A stretch of 64,000 nt of DNA from Cunninghamia lanceolata (lineage: Eukaryota > Streptophyta > Pinopsida > Cupressales > Cupressaceae), in assembly GCA_027924645.1 (NCBI GenBank), contig BSBN01001017.1, positions 12,798,501 through 12,862,500 on the forward strand, given 5' to 3'. The position numbers and the translations under genes were made by a program. Positions within the stretch are counted from its first letter, which is position 1. Each line of letters begins with the position of its first letter. The notes below the pieces were generated by a model. It had not been told where the DNA came from and ran no database searches. It saw only the letters and a list, made by a program, of their open reading frames with translations. Positions 54,590-64,000 of this stretch are shown one piece after another.

Positions 54590-57500
54590 ATGGTGACTCC
54601 ACAAATTGTAGATATCACTAAATGCCCTCAGTCTAAGTGTAAGAAACACCATTATAAGGAAACAGAAGTGGATCAAATGGGTGCATTCTCAAAGATACCC
54701 TATGGAGTCCTGTATGTGGAAGATGTTAGGGTATACATCCATGTGGCCCTGGATGAGCCTGGTAGCAACAATTTTTTAGACCTATTTGTGAAACACCTAT
54801 GCAATGATTAGTTTGATCTAAAGGAAGAATATAAAGACTTAAAGGAGAAGCAATTCATCCAGTATGCAGAGTTTCCCACATTTGTAGAGGATGAATGGGT
54901 CCGGTATGTTCTTAGTCAGATTCACGATGAATTTATGTGGTTGGGAAAATGGCAACCCTTCAAAATAACGAAAGAAGCAATTAAGGCAGTCACTAGACTA
55001 AACTCCATTAGAGGAGTGCCATTACTAAAATAAGTTAAGAATCAAACAGTTACTAATGCTACCAAAGCACAATTCAACAAAAGGGCATTAATGATAAATG
55101 ACATCACTGATCCTGCAGTAAAATTTGCCTCAATGGTGATAGGTTATAAAGTCTACTTCTCAAAATGGGATAATTTAGTGTCTAGTACCACAATATACAC
55201 AGCATATTAAATGATCAAGGAGAATGCAGACTATGATCTGTGTGAACTGCTCTGAACCCAACTACTGGAGAATTTGAAGACAAAAGAAGGCAAAAACTAC
55301 CCATTCAAGTATGGTATGCTAATCATCTGTTTATTTTTTTACTTCTTGAATGAATTCCTTAATCATCAGGGATTGATTTGGTTAAGTAACAAACCAGTAG
55401 CCATGCAAATTAGAAATTGTCTTAACAACTTGGGAAGTTATAACGAGCAAAAAGTAGCTCTATGGGGATGTTTCAAGAATTTTTAGAGCATGATGCACTC
55501 TAGAGAAAGAATTCTTGAGAAAATTGTTAATAAGTATAAGGATACAATTTGTGTCATGGTCACTAAGGATCAATTTTTAATGGAGGCTGTGGAACCAATA
55601 ACTGTGTGGGTAATGCCCATGGGTTATGAGGTAGATGAACAAATTCTAGAAAATTATGCTCAGCACCTTCTAAGAAAACCAAAAGATATCAAAGAAGAAA
55701 GGTTTGGAACATATGAGGAGCTGTCAATAAAACTCCATGTTGAGCTTAGACAAGCTGAATCTACCAGAAAAGTGAGAAAAGAGGTGGAAGAAATTGCTGC
55801 AAGGTATGGCATCACTATAGAGCAACTCAAGGAGTCAAGAGAAAAAGCAGAGACAACAAAGAAGGAAAAAGAAAATGATCAAGCTAAGGTTCCAGATTGA
55901 ATCTATGAAGAAGCCAAGAGAGGCTAATGATACTCAAAGGACTACCCAGAGCTCTACCATTTCATCTGGTGCAACATCATCAAAGAAGCCCTCTGAAAAG
56001 GACACAAAGAGGAAGAAGATGAAAGGAAAAAGATTGTATGTCAGTGTGGAAGAAAAGGATGAAGAAGAAACAGAGTCAAGTGAAGAAGTCAAGATGATGA
56101 AAGCTGAGGCTATCAAACTCTCCAGAATTAGTAGAGAAAAGTCCTTCGGAAAGGATAAGCCTAGAAAAAGATAGAATAAGGAAAAGCCTCCACCACTTGC
56201 AGATGTAATAAAATTTGTCACCATGGATGGAAATTTAAAATCTATGATTGAGTTCTATGATGGATATAGTGATATTGATAAAAGAAGTCTAGAAGAAGCC
56301 ACTGTGAAGTATCTAAACATTTTCAATAGAGCCCTTATTGAGATTATCTCTGACATTCTGAAAAACCTAGCAAATCTTCTGAGCATCAAAAAGGAGACTG
56401 CTAGAGCCAAAGATATTGAACTAAGAAAACATGTTCTAATAAGATTGTGTCCTGAAATCACTTAGGAAGAAGAGAACTTGATCTCGAAGGAAACCAAAGA
56501 AAAAATCAAAACCAAAACAAGGATGAACTTGTTGATGCTACGAGAAATTAACAAAGTAGTCAAGGAGATAGAAGAAATCACTTTGGAAATATTGAGAAAA
56601 TAGAATATTCCTACCTCTCATGACAATTGTAGCAACAGATGGTGGAAATGGTACACATGTCCCAGAAGTGAATCTGGAGTAAGAATCAGATAAAGATGAC
56701 AAAGTGATTAAGTAGGAAGAAGCACTTGCTAATGCTTATGAGATAAGATCCTCTTTGGTACATCTTGTTGAGGTTGACACTGAGAAGGAGAAGTTTGAGG
56801 AAGAACAGGTCATGAAAACGAAATAGGAGGAGGATGCTAATATGGATCAAGAGGACCCAGAGCAAAGACGCAAAGAAGAAGTCCCTCTCATAGCAAGAGA
56901 CACTACAAAGCCTACAAAAGAAGTGTTGGAGGAAAGAACACAAGCCTTGGATGAGCTAGAATTTCTACATGGTCCAATAAACTTGGACACGATGACACTG
57001 GAAAAAAAGTTTAAGTTGGTTACAATTATTCAGACAAAGGCTCAAGAGGAGATATTAAGATCACAAATTGAGGACACTAAACTGATTGATGGAGCATCTA
57101 AAATTTTGGAGAAGTTGTTGCCCATGTATAAGAGGGATTCTTCCTTGCCCCCAACAAGTCATCTAAAGGGATTAATAAGTTTTGTAAGTAAATAGTTTGA
57201 ATCATTTGAAAAACCTGGAGAAACAAAGGTAAGACAAGAATTTGATGAAAAACATCTGGAATAATTAAACATATTGATAGCAAAAGACAAAATCTCATTA
57301 AACAATACAATAGCCAGCATTCAGAAAGTTATGAAGGATGTTGGAGATGTGTACAAGTTTTGTTTTTCTTGGCCCAAAGCTACCCAAGAGATTAAAGAAA
57401 AGATCAAAGATTTGGAACAAAAACTAATGGATATTTCTAAGAAATTTGATCCAGAAACAAAGTCACTCATAAGGAAAGAAACAAAAGTCATTAAGACTCG

Positions 57501-57790
57501 CAATGACTTGACTGACTTAATAAATTAGAAATACCAAATAAAAAGTAGGATGGGACAACTCAAAAGACTAGTCTATCCAAAGTTAGATTCATTGAAAAAT
57601 CTCATTACAGAGGCCAAGTTAGTTGTCCAAGTAGACACAACTTCTACTCTTCAAAAAGCAGAAGCCTCAGTTTTTCTTCTCAGCAGTAAAATTTAGATTC
57701 TAGAAAATGTAAATAAAAGTTGGGATGCTGAGTGGACATTGATCAAAAACATATATTTAATGATGTACTTAAACACATGTAATACATAGA
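54590..57790 (+). pseudogene. ORF2 pseudogene of element G, about 1060 codons, unknown function
   Basis: It starts MVTPQIVDITKCPQSK and aligns with ORF2 of C: GAFSKIPYGVLYVEDVRVYI, EDEWVRYVLSQIHDEF and KITKEAIKAVTRL. Beyond the part seen in C come a hydrophobic block KYGMLIICLFFYFLNEF (55310-55355), an EAVEPITVWVMPMGYEVDEQ block, a K/E-rich low-complexity segment (55900-56180), and a long coiled-coil C-terminus (56840-57720). Stops near 54809, 55031, 55208, 55254, 55484, 55898, 56463 and 57193 and frameshifts near 55880 and 56690 break it. No enzymatic motif is visible. It might be an env-like or structural protein, or an accessory protein captured from the host. Confidence 0.65.
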
Positions 57791-58017
57791 GGTAGATTGC
57801 ACTTGTAAATATATGGCTGAATACATCAAGTTTTGAAATTTTGACACATTTTTAAGTCCAGATCACACCCTTTGCCATTAATGTCAAAGAGTGAGAAGTA
57901 GATTAGTGAAAAATGGATTATCATCTCAGGAGGAGCAAGAAAGTATAGTTTATATAGTAAGGGGGAGTAGTCAAGGATTTTTCACTAAGTGTTGCCATCA
58001 ATGCCAAAGGGGGAGAT
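57791..58017 (+). promoter_or_regulatory. Pre-PPT region and polypurine tract of element G
   Basis: Two diverged modules, TTTGCCATTAATGTCAAAGA (57871-57890) and TTGCCATCAATGCCAAAGGG (57992-58011), mirror the two modules of element F. AGGGGGAGTAGTCA (57960-57973) is shared with F as well. The final AAAGGGGGAGAT lies directly before the LTR. Confidence 0.72.
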
Positions 58018-59556
58018 TGTTCGCAAGAGACACTACTTTGGCATGGATATGTATGTTGTCATTGATGGCAAAAAAGCTCAAAGAACCTATCAGCATGACA
58101 TGAAGAGATATCTTTGGAAGAAAAAGTTAGATTCCAGGTCCAGTTCACAAGAAATAGCTAAGTATGGAAAGCATGCAGAGTAGAGGACAATAAGCTAGAT
58201 AGTATGCCTCCGTACATAATGATCCAGTTATGCGGTTCAGGTATGATGTCAGTTGGTGATCAATAATGTTATGCCTTAGAGATTAAGTCATGATCCTCTC
58301 CAGAAGTCATCTTGAAGAAATGTCTAAGTTCAGGCAAGCAAAGGTATAGCAGGAATAGTAAATAGGGTCTAGCGCAGTGGTCTGTATTCTTCTGCAGACA
58401 AGTATTTCATTATGCAATTTTGAGGTGTTGTAAACACTTATATGAATTATCTTATTCTAGAGTTAGGAGATCTGAAGTTTACCAAAAGGATGCCTAGAAG
58501 CTACTAAGTATTGGCATAGTGTTTGACAGAGTTTGATAGAGACAGAGTCTAACTTCTGATGGTCTGCATCTCTATGCAAGATGACATGATGCCTTGTGGT
58601 TCCAAGGGTAAGATTGGGAATGTGTAAAGAGTCCTTGACATGATTTTGGAAGTGTTTGGTGATCAACAGTAGAAGTTGTAAGATAGCAGATGAAGTTGTT
58701 AAGCATGTTCTTGAGGAACAGCCTGATTAGTGAGATAAATCATTATGCGGAGAAGAGTTAATGATTGGAGGATTCATGTAAGCAATTGAAAGATTAGAGC
58801 CAACCTATATGAACATGCTTGGGAGAAGATTTGGGTCCATGCGACACATAGTGCATTGGATTGAACGACAAGGTACATCTTTTTATGTACACATTTCACT
58901 TCTTGGTTGCCGACCTGATTCTAAAATAAATCATAATGCAGATATATAAAGGTGATGAAATTTGGTTAAGTGGTGTGTGAAGTGTGTATGTGATGTGAGT
59001 ATGTGAATAGTGGAGAGAGTTAGAGGATCAACAGTGATGAAGACTTGGGATTCAGAATACAAATGACTACACCTTGGCATAGTGGCAGAGGCTGAAGCAG
59101 TACTAAGATGCCATGTGTGATCTATTTGGAAGCAAGTTTTTTTTATCAAGGCGATAAGCTGGCAGTGAGTCTCCAGTAGGGTTTAACAGCCCTCAGGGTT
59201 TAACAACCCTTATTGTAATCTTGCTAGGTTTAGGATTGAGGCAATGAGCCTGCTAAACTTAGTTTTACTTCATGGCTATAAGCCAGTATGTTCTAAGCTC
59301 ATTGAGTGACCAAGCTTGAACATCAATTTTGTAAATATTGCAATATATTTATGAGAGCTAATCCTCTCTGTGGTTTTTCACTTTTTGGGTTTTCCACGTA
59401 AAATCTTGGTGTTGTGTCATGCTTTTGTGGATGTTGTTCAATTGTATATTTTGCTTATGTTTGATTATTCTTTTGAAATGGTTGAAATTAAAAGTTCATG
59501 AGAAGATTTATAGAACACTGATTCACCCCCCTTCTCAGTGTTCTGGACAATCAACA
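58018..59556 (+). repeat. 3' LTR of element G (1539 bp)
   Basis: It begins TGTTCGCAAGAGACAC and ends ...GACAATCAACA, followed by the TSD tgaat. It aligns with 50897-52451. The mini-hairpin here reads AGGCAATGAGCCT (59239-59251), with pairing arms. Confidence 0.92.
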
Positions 59557-59561
59557 TGAAT

Positions 59562-60010
59562 CCACAAATAGGAGGAGAGGTATATGTTCATGGACCTTCA
59601 ACCATGGACCAAGTACTCAAAAAAGTTATCAAATAGGTACACAAACCCAAGTCCATAGCAACATTAAGGGACAAGTTTGAAAAGAGGTTTGGAACAAGTA
59701 AATATTCAAAATTATTTAAGAAGTAAGGTTGGACCTAGAAGTCCAAGCGGAAGTTTTTCAAAAGGAAATCCAAAAATAGGATTAACTCAAACTTTAAGAG
59801 GAAGGAAAATGATTAGAAAGGGAAAAATGGAGGTCCAAGGGAGCTACCATTAGATAAAAGAGGAACACCATGTGGATGTTTCAGTTTCGAAGGTGATCAC
59901 TATACTAACAATTGTCCTAAGTGATCAAAAGGTAATAACTTCAGGAATTCCCTGGATTACCTTCCTAAAAATAGCTTTTCAACAAAGGATTCATGCTATA
60001 GTGGACAATA
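59562..60010 (+). pseudogene. gag of element E, 3' part with zinc knuckle
   Basis: After the G insertion the reading resumes with a K/R-rich segment (59700-59860) and a knuckle-like CGCFSFEGDHYTNNCPK at about 59874-59924, in which the C, C, H and C positions are present. Stops at 59634 and 59922 and frame changes show decay. Confidence 0.7.
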
Positions 60011-60345
60011 GACAAGGTGACTTCAAAATCTCACCCATTAAGACTATAGGTGCACTCTTTAGACAATATGTTTCCATTTTAATAGATGCAAGAGCTACGG
60101 AGTGTTTTGTTACTCCAAATATTTTGCATAATACTTCTAGATAACCTAGGTACATGGCCAATACTTGGTCAATACAATATGTAAATCAATCTAAGCTAAA
60201 GTAGAGCAATGTCTATTTGAGGTTGAGTTGAAATTGTTGACTTTTTGTATTGATGTAAACCTTTTTATAGCACCTCTAGGAACTTATGGTGTTATACTTG
60301 GAATGAATTGGTTATGGAGGCATAGGGAAAAAGTTAATTCCTTTC
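60011..60345 (+). pseudogene. Protease region of element E
   Basis: VSILIDARATECFVTPNILH (60067-60126) corresponds to the retropepsin active site, where A-L-I-D-S/T-G-A-T is standard; the Gly is changed to Arg. In a shifted frame near 60280-60340 a TYGVILGMNWLWRHREKVN block matches the usual ILGMDWL end of the domain. Several stops lie between. Confidence 0.7.
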
Positions 60346-60545
60346 CAAAATTGTAGAATGTATTGATGATTTAGGAAACTATGTCTAAATTTGATGGGTG
60401 AAGCAAGATTTCTAGATAAGGCAGATCTCTACCATGAATCTTAAGAAGGAAAAAAGGAAGGTTTGTGAGTTATATGCCATAAGAGTGGATGAAGTGGAAA
60501 ATGTAGAAGAACCTAATTTTCAACAGTGTCCCTTTTTGCATGAAT

Positions 60546-61440
60546 TTTAGGATATTTTTCTAGAAGAGCTGTCAAGATTACCACTGAGAAGAGAATTTGA
60601 TTTCTTTATTGACATAATAGCAATATTTGAACCTCAATCAAAGGCCCCATATAGAATCACCACCACAAAACTAATGGAGTTAAAAGCTTGGTTGCAAGAT
60701 CTACTCTCTAAAGGGTTAATCAGACCCAATGTATCACCATGGCTTTGTAAAGAGGAAGGATGGCACCTTATGTCTCTACATTGACTATAGATGCTAAAAA
60801 AGGCCACAGTTAAGAATAATTACCCTCTACCCCACATAGATGATCTTTTGGTCAAATGCATGGGGCAGCAGTATTTTCCAAGATTAATTTGAGAGCCAAA
60901 TATCACTAGCTAAGGATAAAAGAGGAGGATATTCCTAAAACAACTTTTAGAACAAGGTATGGCCACTATGAATTCATAGTGTTACCTTTTAATTTGACCA
61001 ATGCCCCAACTACCTTCATGAACTTGATGAACAGTGTGTTCAGGGATTTACTAGATAAGTGCATCCTCATCTTTCTAGATGACATCTTAATTTATTCTAA
61101 GAATAATAAAGAACATTGGTATCACTTTAGGATGGTACTACAACATATGAGAGAGCATAAACTCTATGGGAAATTGTCCAAGTGTTCATTCTTTCAAAAA
61201 TAAGTTCAATGCATAGGTCATGTTATCTCACAAAAAGGAATTTATGTGGACCCTACTAAGGTAAAAGCAATTTTGGATTGGACGATGCTAAAAAATGTCC
61301 ATAAAGTAAGAAGTTTTATGGGTCTAGTAATATATTACAGAAAGTTTGTGTTGAATTTTTCAAAAATTTCTAATCCAATCATGTCACTTCAAAGGAAAGG
61401 ACATTGATTTGAATGGACAAAAAAATACAAAGAAGATTTC
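60546..61440 (+). pseudogene. Reverse transcriptase pseudogene of element E
   Basis: Blocks are EFDFFIDIIAIFEPQSKAPY, LQDLLSKGLIRPNVSPW, NNYPLPHIDD in a shifted frame, [20 protein letters not shown] and the intact catalytic FLDDILIYS (61071-61097). [16 protein letters not shown], GHVISQKGIYVDPTKV and FMGLVIYYRKFVLNFSKI blocks follow. Stops are frequent before 60979. The F-L-D-D form is typical of chromoviruses. Confidence 0.88.
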
Positions 61441-61880
61441 TAGATCCTAAAAGAGAGGTTGGCCTCATCACTGATTTTATGGGTTCCAAAACTTGAGGGT
61501 CATTTTGTGGTTACAACAAATACATCAGGAGAGGGATTAGGTGGAGTGCTTATGCAGGGAGGCCAAGTTGTGGCTTACGAGTCCAAAAAACTCTATTCCT
61601 ATGAAGAAAAATATGCCCCACATGACATAGAATTGGTAGTAATAGTTCATTCCCTTTAGGTTTGGAGGCCCTATCTACTTAGAAAGCCCTTCAAGCTAAG
61701 GACTAATAATCAGGGGCTCAAGTACATCTTCACCCAACCTAACCTAAATGCATGTCAAAGATGATGGTTAGAACTTTTGTCTGATTATGATTTTAATATT
61801 AGTTAGATTAAGGGCAAGGAAAATAGGGTAGCTGATGCTCTTAGCTTTAATGACATCTTGTAGCTATGACAACCATTAGA
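61441..61880 (+). pseudogene. RNase H pseudogene of element E
   Basis: FVVTTNTSGEGLGGVLMQGG is the first conserved block, but the catalytic Asp (usually V-x-T-D-A) has become Asn. VVAYESKKLYSYEEKYAPHD and IELVVIVHSL follow, then LRTNNQGLKYIFTQPNLNAC and ENRVADALS. Stops at 61657, 61759, 61802 and 61860 interrupt it. Confidence 0.8.
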
Positions 61881-62049
61881 AAAAAAATTTAGGAGTAGGT
61901 TCTCAAACTCTTAGAAGGAGATGAGTATTATGAGCAAGTTAAGGAAGATCTTAGAGCAAATCCTTAGGACTCCAAGTATGAAGGGTTTTTCTTTGAAACT
62001 AATGGACTATTAAGGTATAAGAGTAGAATATATGTTTCAAATCAAGGAG

Positions 62050-63060
62050 ATTTGTGAACCTTCGTGTTGAAAGAATCACATTGTGTACCTTATTCATGAC
62101 ACCCTAGTGTAACCAAACTGCTAGCTGATCTAAAACTACTTTACTTTTAGAAAGGAATGAAGCAAGATATAGCTAATTTTGTGGCTTGATGTATATAATG
62201 TCAAAGAGTTAAGGGTAAGCATGTACACCCTATGGGATTGTTCTATCCCCATGATATACAAGAATGGAAGTGGCAAGTAATAAGCATGGACTTTGTCCAA
62301 TGTTTATCCATGTTTAGAAATTGCCATGATAAATTCTTGTGGTTGTTGATAAACTCACAAAAGTAGCTCAATTTACTCCAGGAAATCTCATGGATGGAGC
62401 ACCATTTCTAGCAAAAAGGTTTGTGCAAAAAAAATTTAAACTTCATGGAGTTAGTAAGAAAATTATCTCAGATAGGGATTCGTGGATGACCTCAAGGTTT
62501 TGGTAGACCTTATTTTTAATCGTGGGAACTCAATTAAACATAAGTTTAGCTTACCATCTAGAAATAGATGGCTAGACTGAAAGGGTGAATCAAGTGTTAG
62601 AGTACCTTCTAACAATGTATTGAATGGATCAACAATACAAATGGGAAGAGTACCTTCCATTGGTTGAATTTTCCTATAATAACTCTTACCACTCTACTCT
62701 AAAAATGGCTCCTTGTGAAGTATTATATGGTAGGAAGTGCCAAAATCCTATTAGTTGGCATAAATTAAATGATAGGATTAGCCTTGGGCCAGAAACACTA
62801 ATGGAAATGGAGGGGGAAGTTAAACTAACTTAAAAAATATTAGCATAAGAGAATGATAGGAAGAAGAGTATTGCTGATGCAAAATGAACTCCATGATAGT
62901 TTTCTATTAGGGATAAGGTTCTTTCAAGAGTAAAACCACATAAAAGTCCAATAAAGTTTGGAAAGTCAGCCAAACTACCACCTAGATATGTGGGCCCATT
63001 TGAGTTTCTATAATTAATCAATCCAGTTGCTTACATACTATCTTTACTACTTGCTCTAGC
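62050..63060 (+). pseudogene. Integrase pseudogene of element E
   Basis: A damaged HHCC region (62070-62215) precedes GLFYPHDIQEWKWQVISMDF (first Asp), ISDRDSWMTSRFW (second Asp) in another frame, and ERVNQVLEYLL (the Glu) near 62578-62620. From 62624 a 69-codon frame reads YKWEEYLPLVEFSYNNSYHS and MAPCEVLYGRKCQNPISW. The GPF-type block SAKLPPRYVGPFEF lies at 62967-63010. More than ten stops and several frameshifts are present. Confidence 0.82.
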
Positions 63061-63139
63061 TCGTAGGCATAATGTTTTTCATGTTTCATATTTGAAGAAA
63101 TAGGAATTTGGTTTTAATCATGTGCTTGACTAGAATTCT

Positions 63140-63327
63140 CTTTAGGTTCTAGATCCGAGGGTGGTTATGATCAAGCCTCTCAAAGTACTTGAGGTTCACA
63201 AGCTTCACTTGTGCAACAGGGGAGTCACTCAACTCAAGGTCTACTGGGACCAATATTCAGAGGACATTGCCACTTGGGAAGACTATGAATAATTCCACCA
63301 AATGTTTCCTCATCTATTTACTTAAGT
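63140..63327 (+). pseudogene. C-terminal chromodomain of element E
   Basis: The frame reads VLDPRVVMIKPLKVLEVHKL, then LKVYWDQYSEDIATWEDYEQ with FHQMFPHLFT and a stop. The V-x-W / ATWE-x / hydrophobic-PHLF pattern is that of integrase-fused chromodomains of plant chromoviruses, which guide insertion toward histone-marked chromatin. Two upstream stops separate it from the integrase tail. Confidence 0.82.
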
Positions 63328-63398
63328 AGAATTAAACTTTTTATTTTTATATTTGATCCTTGTTGGAACTAAGTCATCGAGGATGATGACCATTTTTT

Positions 63399-63410
63399 AA
63401 GGGGAGGAGA
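63399..63410 (+). promoter_or_regulatory. Polypurine tract of element E
   Basis: AAGGGGAGGAGA is all purine and directly precedes the LTR start TGTCACACCC. Confidence 0.9.
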
Positions 63411-64000
63411 TGTCACACCCCATTTTTGGACAATTAAATTATACTATCTTTTAACTAATTACTTTTTAGATATTTCATAATGCACTTTAAAGTTACATAT
63501 ATGACATCATGATTAGAGGTCATTTATGATATGATTATTATGAATTGTAGTCATGTGTATGCAAAATGTGATTATCAATTTTGATAATGATAAATGAAAG
63601 TGATATGATCTTTAATATGTGGTTAATTGATTAATAATTTGGTTTTCATTTATTTGAATACTCATATGATTATAAGGTTGACTGACTAACTTCCTTGTTA
63701 GAAAATGAGGTGGATGAAGGAAAATTAGTTCCGTCTCCCGAATGAGGAGGGAGACTATCACCAGTGAGAGGGTAGAAAATGAGGAAAATTTGATAAAATA
63801 CCATATTTTTGAGAATTCAAACACACATCAATTTAGGATATATGTATGTGTCGTTGGAAATGTCACTAATGTCATACAGTCTATGTTGGTCTCTTCCCTC
63901 TTAAAGTGCATGGTTGTTGTTCTCGCCAAAGGTAATAGTCATCATTTCATTTTAAATTGGTCACCCTATGATTTATTGAGTTGTTATACCATTGTTTAAT
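63411..64000 (+). repeat. 3' LTR of element E (first 590 bases)
   Basis: It begins TGTCACACCCCATTTTTGG and aligns with 35462 onward; the AC tract of the 5' LTR is represented by only a few units here (63818-63828). The rest of the LTR is beyond the window. Confidence 0.92.

Larger units (their letters stand above)
50897..59556 (+). mobile_element. Element G: pol-less Copia-type LTR element with gag-like gene and ORF2
   Basis: G is 8.66 kb: LTRs of 1555 bp (50897-52451) and 1539 bp (58018-59556), degenerate primer site, gag-like pseudogene, ORF2 pseudogene and polypurine tract, flanked by a perfect TSD tgaat (50892-50896 and 59557-59561). The gag-like and ORF2 products are homologous to those of element C, and the pre-PPT region to that of element F. 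I find no protease, integrase, RT or RNase H anywhere in its 5.6 kb interior. It lies inside E's gag. A tRNA-like SINE candidate interrupts its gag start. Confidence 0.88.

Overview
The window reads as heterochromatic nuclear DNA of a seed plant with a very large, repeat-filled genome. A gymnosperm (conifer-like) is my best guess, from the AT-rich composition, the very long LTRs, the old decayed insertions and the absence of any recognisable host gene. I cannot name the species. Nearly every interpretable base belongs to nested retroelements, most broken by stop codons and frameshifts.

Left block, 1-27504, is a nest three deep. The outermost is element A (minus strand, 16289-27504): a Ty3/gypsy-like element with an unusually long LTR (4.92 kb, 22584-27504), a gag pseudogene and an extra acidic reading region, but no polymerase. 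Its other LTR (16289-19439) is cut by element B (plus strand, about 3486-16288), a Ty3/gypsy element of the Tat type: gag, protease, reverse transcriptase, RNase H, a second RNase H-like domain and integrase, then a long 3' region carrying an antisense plant-mobile-domain (PMD) pseudogene, and a 3' LTR containing an array of AT-rich hairpins. B's leader is cut by element C (minus strand, 1-3485), the youngest-looking insertion: a 1.09 kb LTR, an intact gag-like ORF (coiled coil plus four zinc knuckles) and the open start of a second, non-polymerase ORF.

Middle block, 27505-35461, is not resolved. It holds a 3.3 kb decayed reading region (28306-31615) of unknown function on the plus strand, then about 3.8 kb of AT-rich DNA without recognisable genes.

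Right block, 35462-64000, is one old chromovirus-type Ty3/gypsy element (E, plus strand) torn open by later insertions. Its 5' LTR holds a 190-bp AC microsatellite, a roughly 90-bp TA microsatellite, a near-complete Ty1/copia element F (38909-46247, TSD atata) and a 5'-truncated minus-strand LINE (about 46337-49676). Its gag gene is split by element G (50897-59556, TSD tgaat), a polymerase-less relative of C carrying a gag-like gene with six zinc-knuckle repeats and a roughly 3.2 kb second ORF region. A tRNA-like SINE candidate sits inside G's gag leader. E's pol with a C-terminal chromodomain resumes at 59562, and its 3' LTR starts at 63411 and leaves the window.

The most interesting signals are these. 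(1) C and G form a non-autonomous family: their LTRs, pre-PPT modules and LTR mini-hairpins match the autonomous copia element F, but pol is absent and a conserved ORF of unknown function (ORF2) is present. (2) A series of CAGTG-loop mini-hairpins is shared by the LTRs of C, F and G. (3) B's LTR has seven or eight AT-palindromes in a row. (4) B carries an antisense PMD gene. (5) The stop codons in B's pol are mostly TAG at expected glutamine positions, consistent with decay of methylated CAG sites. All assignments come from reading motifs by eye, and no database search was possible.
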